Of a stretch of DNA of 9,786 nucleotides, positions 6,441 through 9,786 are shown piece by piece. The stretch covers positions 1 through 9,786 of the forward strand of contig CAJUMG010000023.1 in assembly GCA_910587335.1 (NCBI GenBank). The letters run 5' to 3'. The notes beneath the pieces are model-generated. The model ran no database searches and was not told the origin of the DNA. It was given only the letters and a program-made list of their open reading frames with translations. The DNA is from an uncultured Oscillospiraceae bacterium (lineage in GTDB: Bacteria; Bacillota; Clostridia; Oscillospirales; Ruminococcaceae). A program made the translations under genes and the position numbers. The number at the start of each line of letters is the position of its first letter. The stretch's first letter is position 1.

Positions 6441-8176
6441 TTTTCTTCTCCTCCTAAGGGTCCAATGGCATGGAATGGGCAAAGAGATGCACATAAACCG
6501 CATCCGACACACAATGTCGAATCAATTGCCGCTTTCTCTCCCTCCATATGGATAGCAGGACAGCCGATTTTAAAGCAGGCTTTACAGGTCCTGCATTTTT
6601 GCGTGTTTACAGTAAGCGGAGATTTTCTCGGTACCGATTTTAGTAGCACACAAGGGCGACGGCTGATAATAACCGAAGGTTCTGGCGCCGCTAACTCTTC
6701 TTTCAGCACCGACTCTACCTGCGCTACATCATAAGGGTCAACTACCCTAACTCTGTTTATTCCCGCTGCATGACAAACCGCTTCAATACTAATTTGGGGT
6801 ACTTCCTCCCCCTTCAAAGTTCGGCCGGTAGTGGGATTTTCCTGATGGCCTGTCATGCCAGTAATCCGATTATCCAGAATAATGACAGTCGAATTTCCTT
6901 TATTGTATCCAATATTTACAAGGCCGGTCATGCCCGAATGCATAAAAGTAGAATCACCAATCACCGCAACAGAGCGTTCCTCCATATTCCTAGCCTTGTT
7001 AAAGCCGTGCAGTGCAGAAATAGAAGCGCCCATACAGACACAGCTGTCCATTGCGTTTAAGGGAGCGGTTGCCCCAAGAGTATAACAGCCTATGTCTCCG
7101 CTGACCATAACACCCAGCTTGGATAACACGTAGTATAGCCCTCTGTGAGGGCATCCGGGACACATAGCCGGCGGACGCGCCGGAACCTCTTCGTCAAAGA
7201 CCCGATACTCTGTTTTTTGACCCAGAATCTTTTCCGCAATGATCTGCGGAGAATACTCGCCAAGCCTTGTAAACAGCGATTTTCCTTCGCAAGGAATACC
7301 CAGCTTTTTAATCTGGGTTTCAAAAATGTCATCTAACTCCTCAATGACATAAAGCTTGTCCACCTGCCGGGCAAAATCGCGGATCATCTGTTCCGGCAGC
7401 GGATAAATCAGGCCCAACTTTAAAACGCTTGCCTGATCCCCCAAAGCCTCTTTTACATACTGATAGGCAATCCCCGAGCATACTACGCCCACTTTTCTGT
7501 CCGCCCATTCAATTCGGTTCAGACCGGTTTTTTCGGCTAAAAGAGACAACTCCTCCAGCCGTTTCTCAACCACCACATGCCGACTTTTGGCAAAGGCCGG
7601 CATCATAACATACTTTTGCGGATTTTTCACATAATCCTTTAAGGGCACTTCTTTTCGCTGACCTTCTTCAACGATACTTTGGGAATGAGACACACGGGTC
7701 GAGAGCCGAAACAATACCGGTGTATCATACTTTTCAGAAATTTCGTAAGCCTCTTTGATAAAATCTCTGCACTCCTCAGAATCAGCCGGTTCCAGCATGG
7801 GCAGTTTTGCCGCGATGGCATAGTGCCGAGAGTCCTGCTCATTCTGAGAAGAATGCATTCCCGGATCGTCTGCTACAGCAAAAATCATACCGCCATTTAC
7901 ACCTGTATAGCTGGAGGTAAACAGCGGATCTGCCGCCACATTCAATCCCACATGTTTCATAGCGCAAAAAGATCTGGCTCCGCCGAAACTTGCGCCCAAC
8001 GCCACCTCTGCCGCAACCTTCTCATTAGGAGCCCATTCCGCGTAGATTTCTTCATACTTCGCCGCATATTCAGAAATCTCCGTACTGGGTGTTCCCGGAT
8101 AGCTGGAAACAACCCGACAGCCAGCTTCATATAATCCCCGGGCCACCGCTTCATTACCAAGCATCAGCCTTTTCAT
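6437..8176 (-). CDS. iorA: Indolepyruvate:ferredoxin oxidoreductase, alpha subunit
   Basis: A 579-residue catalytic subunit of normal family length. The N-terminal pyrimidine-binding domain has SSYPGTPSTEI (24-34), the EKVAAEVALGAS helix (about 52-63) with its conserved glutamate, and DDPGMHSSQNEQDSR (about 103-117). A middle transketolase-like domain follows. The thiamine diphosphate domain begins near 338 with CPGCPHRG and GDIGCYTLG and carries the GDSTFMHSG...LDNRITGMTG pocket that binds the Mg-diphosphate. The C-terminus is a two-cluster ferredoxin module with cysteines 528, 531, 534 and 539 and cysteines 556, 559, 562 and 566. The first cluster has four residues between its last two cysteines instead of three, as is common in IorA. 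The start ATG 8176 follows GAGGAGG by about 5 bases and lies 20 bases after mntP. The enzyme works in the cytoplasm with IorB. Substrate range among aryl pyruvates is inferred from the family. Confidence 0.95.
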   Translation of the reverse strand: MKRLMLGNEAVARGLYEAGCRVVSSYPGTPSTEISEYAAKYEEIYAEWAPNEKVAAEVALGASFGGARSFCAMKHVGLNVAADPLFTSSYTGVNGGMIFAVADDPGMHSSQNEQDSRHYAIAAKLPMLEPADSEECRDFIKEAYEISEKYDTPVLFRLSTRVSHSQSIVEEGQRKEVPLKDYVKNPQKYVMMPAFAKSRHVVVEKRLEELSLLAEKTGLNRIEWADRKVGVVCSGIAYQYVKEALGDQASVLKLGLIYPLPEQMIRDFARQVDKLYVIEELDDIFETQIKKLGIPCEGKSLFTRLGEYSPQIIAEKILGQKTEYRVFDEEVPARPPAMCPGCPHRGLYYVLSKLGVMVSGDIGCYTLGATAPLNAMDSCVCMGASISALHGFNKARNMEERSVAVIGDSTFMHSGMTGLVNIGYNKGNSTVIILDNRITGMTGHQENPTTGRTLKGEEVPQISIEAVCHAAGINRVRVVDPYDVAQVESVLKEELAAPEPSVIISRRPCVLLKSVPRKSPLTVNTQKCRTCKACFKIGCPAIHMEGEKAAIDSTLCVGCGLCASLCPFHAIGPLGGEEK

Positions 8177-8196
8177 AATTTTCCTCCTCTATTCTA

Positions 8197-8766
8197 TTAT
8201 CCGAGCATATGCTCCGCAAAAATCTTAATACCGATTGATACCAAAATCAGCCCACCTAACAGTTCCGCCTTTTCCTGGAGAAAAGAACCAAATCTTCTTC
8301 CAATCCAAACACCTAGAGCGGAAAAAAGAAATGTTGTTACCGCAATAAAACCGGATGCTGCCCAGATATTGATATCCAGAACCGCAAAACCAATTCCAAC
8401 TGCCAAAGCATCAATACTGGTGGCAATCGCCTGCACAATCAAAAGACGGCCGGTAAAAATTCTTTCTTCAGTCACTTCCTCTGGGTGCCGCATCTGAGAG
8501 ATAGATTCCAAGACCATTTTACCGCCGATAAACCCCAATAAAATCAAAGCGATCCAGTGATCAAACTCTTTTATGTATATGCTGAACGTCTGCCCCGCAA
8601 AATACCCGATCGTTGGCATTAAACCCTGAAACAGGCCAAAGGCAAAGGCAATGAGAAAGAAGCCTGACCGCCGCAGCTTACGGAAACAAAGCCCATCTGA
8701 AATGGATACTGCCATCGCATCCATGGAAAGGCCAACCGCCAGAAAAAATAACGTTAAAATGTCCAA
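8197..8766 (-). CDS. mntP: Manganese efflux pump MntP
   Basis: A 189-residue membrane protein with six predicted membrane helices in two similar halves, the MntP layout. The repeated acidic motifs are SMDAMAVSI (Asp16) and SIDALAVGI (Asp118-119 region), matching the essential intramembrane aspartates of the family. A charged loop (about 91-106, MRHPEEVTEER) separates the halves. MntP exports excess Mn(II). I start it at TTG 8766 because this gives the family's usual length and N-terminus and has GGTGGGG 5 bases upstream. The longer frame to 8829 begins with codons that are the -35 box of its own promoter, so it cannot be translated from that transcript. The leader is only about 28 bases, too short for the yybP-ykoY manganese riboswitch that often controls this family. 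It is the first gene of the ior-paaK operon, 20 bases before iorA. Confidence 0.88.
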   Translation of the reverse strand: MDILTLFFLAVGLSMDAMAVSISDGLCFRKLRRSGFFLIAFAFGLFQGLMPTIGYFAGQTFSIYIKEFDHWIALILLGFIGGKMVLESISQMRHPEEVTEERIFTGRLLIVQAIATSIDALAVGIGFAVLDINIWAASGFIAVTTFLFSALGVWIGRRFGSFLQEKAELLGGLILVSIGIKIFAEHMLG

Positions 8767-8800
8767 AGCATCCCCACCACCACTGATTTCAATGAATTTA

Positions 8801-8829
8801 ATTATAGTATAATCTCTGTATGATGTCAA
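8801..8829 (-). promoter_or_regulatory. Sigma-A promoter of the mntP-iorAB-paaK-ACT operon
   Basis: On the minus strand, a consensus -35 box TTGACA (8829-8824) and a consensus -10 box TATAAT (8806-8801) are separated by exactly 17 bases. Transcription should begin near 8794, about 28 bases before the mntP start. No similarly good promoter is visible in the short gaps between the five downstream genes (20, -4, 48 and 36 bases), which supports one polycistronic message. I see no obvious operator palindrome overlapping it. Confidence 0.85.
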
Positions 8830-8986
8830 TTCAAAGCTTTAAAGCGAAAGATGAACCATTTCCCTCATTTGTAAAAAATAGTCATTTCCTTTCGAATTCA
8901 CAAATTCTTCACCAAATAATCTGCTCGCATGTTGTAAAATATTTTATTAGAATATGGGCAAAACAATGCAAAGGGTGGACCGTTTT

Positions 8987-9786
8987 TTGTTTGGATATAT
9001 CAGACCATTTCAACCAGAATTGAGAATGAAGGAATATGAAGCGTATAGGTCTGTGTACTGTGGTCTTTGTAAGGAATTGGGCCGTCAATTCGGCGTTTTT
9101 TCCCGTTTGACCCTCAGCTATGATTTTACTTTTCTCGCGATTCTCTCAATGGGCTTGCAGCAGTCTTCTCCGGATTTCTTTAAAATTCGCTGTCCTGTCA
9201 ATCCACTCAAAAAATGTTTTGCCTGTCGTTTAGAAGGTATTACCAACCGGGTTGCGGCCCTGGCTGCTATCACATTATATTATAAATGCGAGGATCAGCT
9301 TTCCGATGAGAAGCTGTTGTCTCGATTGCCTGTCTATATGGCGCTTCCTTTCTTTGGGCATAGTCGAAAAAAAGCGCGGGAAACCGTACCGGAATACGAT
9401 CGTTTGATGGAAGAAATGACAAAGCATCAAAAGCAGGTGGAATTGCAAAGCGCCGGGCCGGATCTTGCAGCAGAACCCACTGCCCATGCTTTATCTGTAA
9501 TCTGCGAAAATCTATCAGACCATCCTGTACAAAAGCGGGTTCTTTCTCGTTTTGGTTATTTACTTGGACGATACATCTATCTGATAGACGCTCTGGACGA
9601 TCTGGAAAAGGATGAGAAAAAACAGCGTTTTAATCCGTTTTTGCAGCAGTATACCGCCGCAAAAATGAAAAACCTTTCGTATGCGCCTGCTACTGAAAGT
9701 ATTCAGGGCACGATTGCAGAACTGGAGAAAGCCTTTGCCTTGCTGGAACTCAATGATTGGCAGCCGATTTTAGAAAACATTATTTT
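8987..9786 (+). CDS. DUF5685 family protein, 3' end outside the window
   Basis: An open frame of 266 codons runs to the window end without a stop. The product opens MFGYIRPFQPELRMKEYEAY and then has VYCGLCKELG (Cys25, Cys28) and a second cysteine group RCPVNPLKKCFACR (Cys69, Cys77, Cys80). A long helical region follows, with YIYLIDALDDLEKDEKKQ and then RFNPF. This combination matches the DUF5685 family of Firmicutes as I know it; its function is not established. The paired cysteines suggest a metal site, and the DALDDLEKD stretch resembles an acidic metal-binding helix, but both are inferences. The start is TTG 8987: family members begin M-F-G-Y, and AAGGGTGG lies 8 bases upstream. The in-frame GTG 8975 lies inside that ribosome binding site. 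It is divergent from mntP across a 157-base spacer without a convincing promoter match. Confidence 0.82.
   Translation, partial: MFGYIRPFQPELRMKEYEAYRSVYCGLCKELGRQFGVFSRLTLSYDFTFLAILSMGLQQSSPDFFKIRCPVNPLKKCFACRLEGITNRVAALAAITLYYKCEDQLSDEKLLSRLPVYMALPFFGHSRKKARETVPEYDRLMEEMTKHQKQVELQSAGPDLAAEPTAHALSVICENLSDHPVQKRVLSRFGYLLGRYIYLIDALDDLEKDEKKQRFNPFLQQYTAAKMKNLSYAPATESIQGTIAELEKAFALLELNDWQPILENII

Noticed and set aside
6441..6512. 24-codon upstream extension of iorB
   Set aside because: It overlaps the ferredoxin domain of iorA; the ATGA-overlapping start has a strong ribosome binding site and the family N-terminus.
7679..8134. 151-codon plus-strand ORF
   Set aside because: It is antisense to iorA, rich in Arg, Ile and Cys without any domain, and iorA is unambiguous on the other strand.
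8830..8986. Regulatory RNA or promoter in the mntP-DUF5685 spacer
   Set aside because: It is AT-rich with several partial -10 and -35 matches, but none with proper spacing, and no stable hairpin or known riboswitch pattern was seen.
1..9786. CRISPR array, tRNA or rRNA genes
   Set aside because: Reading both strands showed no regularly spaced repeats, no tRNA cloverleaf blocks and no rRNA-like sequence.

Overview
The window looks like chromosomal DNA of an anaerobic, low-to-mid GC Firmicute of class Clostridia. The indications are AGGAGG-type ribosome binding sites, TTG and GTG starts, a tetrahydrofolate riboswitch ahead of a folate-type ECF transporter gene, a ferredoxin-linked arylpyruvate oxidoreductase, and a DUF5685 protein. 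The species cannot be named from this.

Layout. (1) Positions 1-2140 are a decayed mobile or accessory stretch. It holds a multiply frameshifted unknown gene (38-595, minus), an IS1595-family transposase that has lost its middle (712-1414, minus), a second broken unknown gene (1469-1895, minus) and a frameshifted tail resembling a serine recombinase C-terminus (1988-2135, plus). A hairpin terminator at 2142-2177 separates this from intact genes. (2) Positions 2252-3134 hold a HAD-family phosphatase gene (minus) and, divergently, a 52-residue unknown protein (plus). A 14-bp hairpin terminator at 3137-3168 is shared with the next, convergent gene. (3) Positions 3188-3962 form a complete folate-uptake unit on the minus strand: THF riboswitch aptamer, intrinsic terminator, then a folT-like ECF substrate-binding membrane protein. 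(4) Positions 4044-8829 are one minus-strand operon, mntP-iorA-iorB-paaK-ACT, behind a near-perfect sigma-A promoter (TTGACA, 17 bp, TATAAT). (5) Positions 8830-8986 are a 157-bp spacer with no gene that I can see. It is followed on the plus strand by a DUF5685 gene that starts at TTG 8987 and runs off the window end.

How the genes work together. IorA and IorB form a thiamine-diphosphate, iron-sulfur enzyme that interconverts aromatic 2-oxoacids (indolepyruvate, phenylpyruvate, hydroxyphenylpyruvate) and arylacetyl-CoA with ferredoxin. PaaK interconverts arylacetate and arylacetyl-CoA. The double-ACT protein is a plausible sensor of aromatic amino acids. Together they can serve aromatic amino acid fermentation, or salvage of arylacetates back to aromatic amino acids. 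The sequence does not fix the direction, and no aminotransferase is present here. The manganese exporter MntP heads the same transcription unit, which is the least expected part of this operon. The folate unit is separate and is predicted to shut off when reduced folate is plentiful.

I do not see a clearly novel defence, CRISPR or biosynthetic system. The most useful observations are the THF riboswitch with its terminator, the mntP-aryl oxidoreductase linkage, the small protein, and the pattern of single-base shifts at homopolymers in the decayed region.
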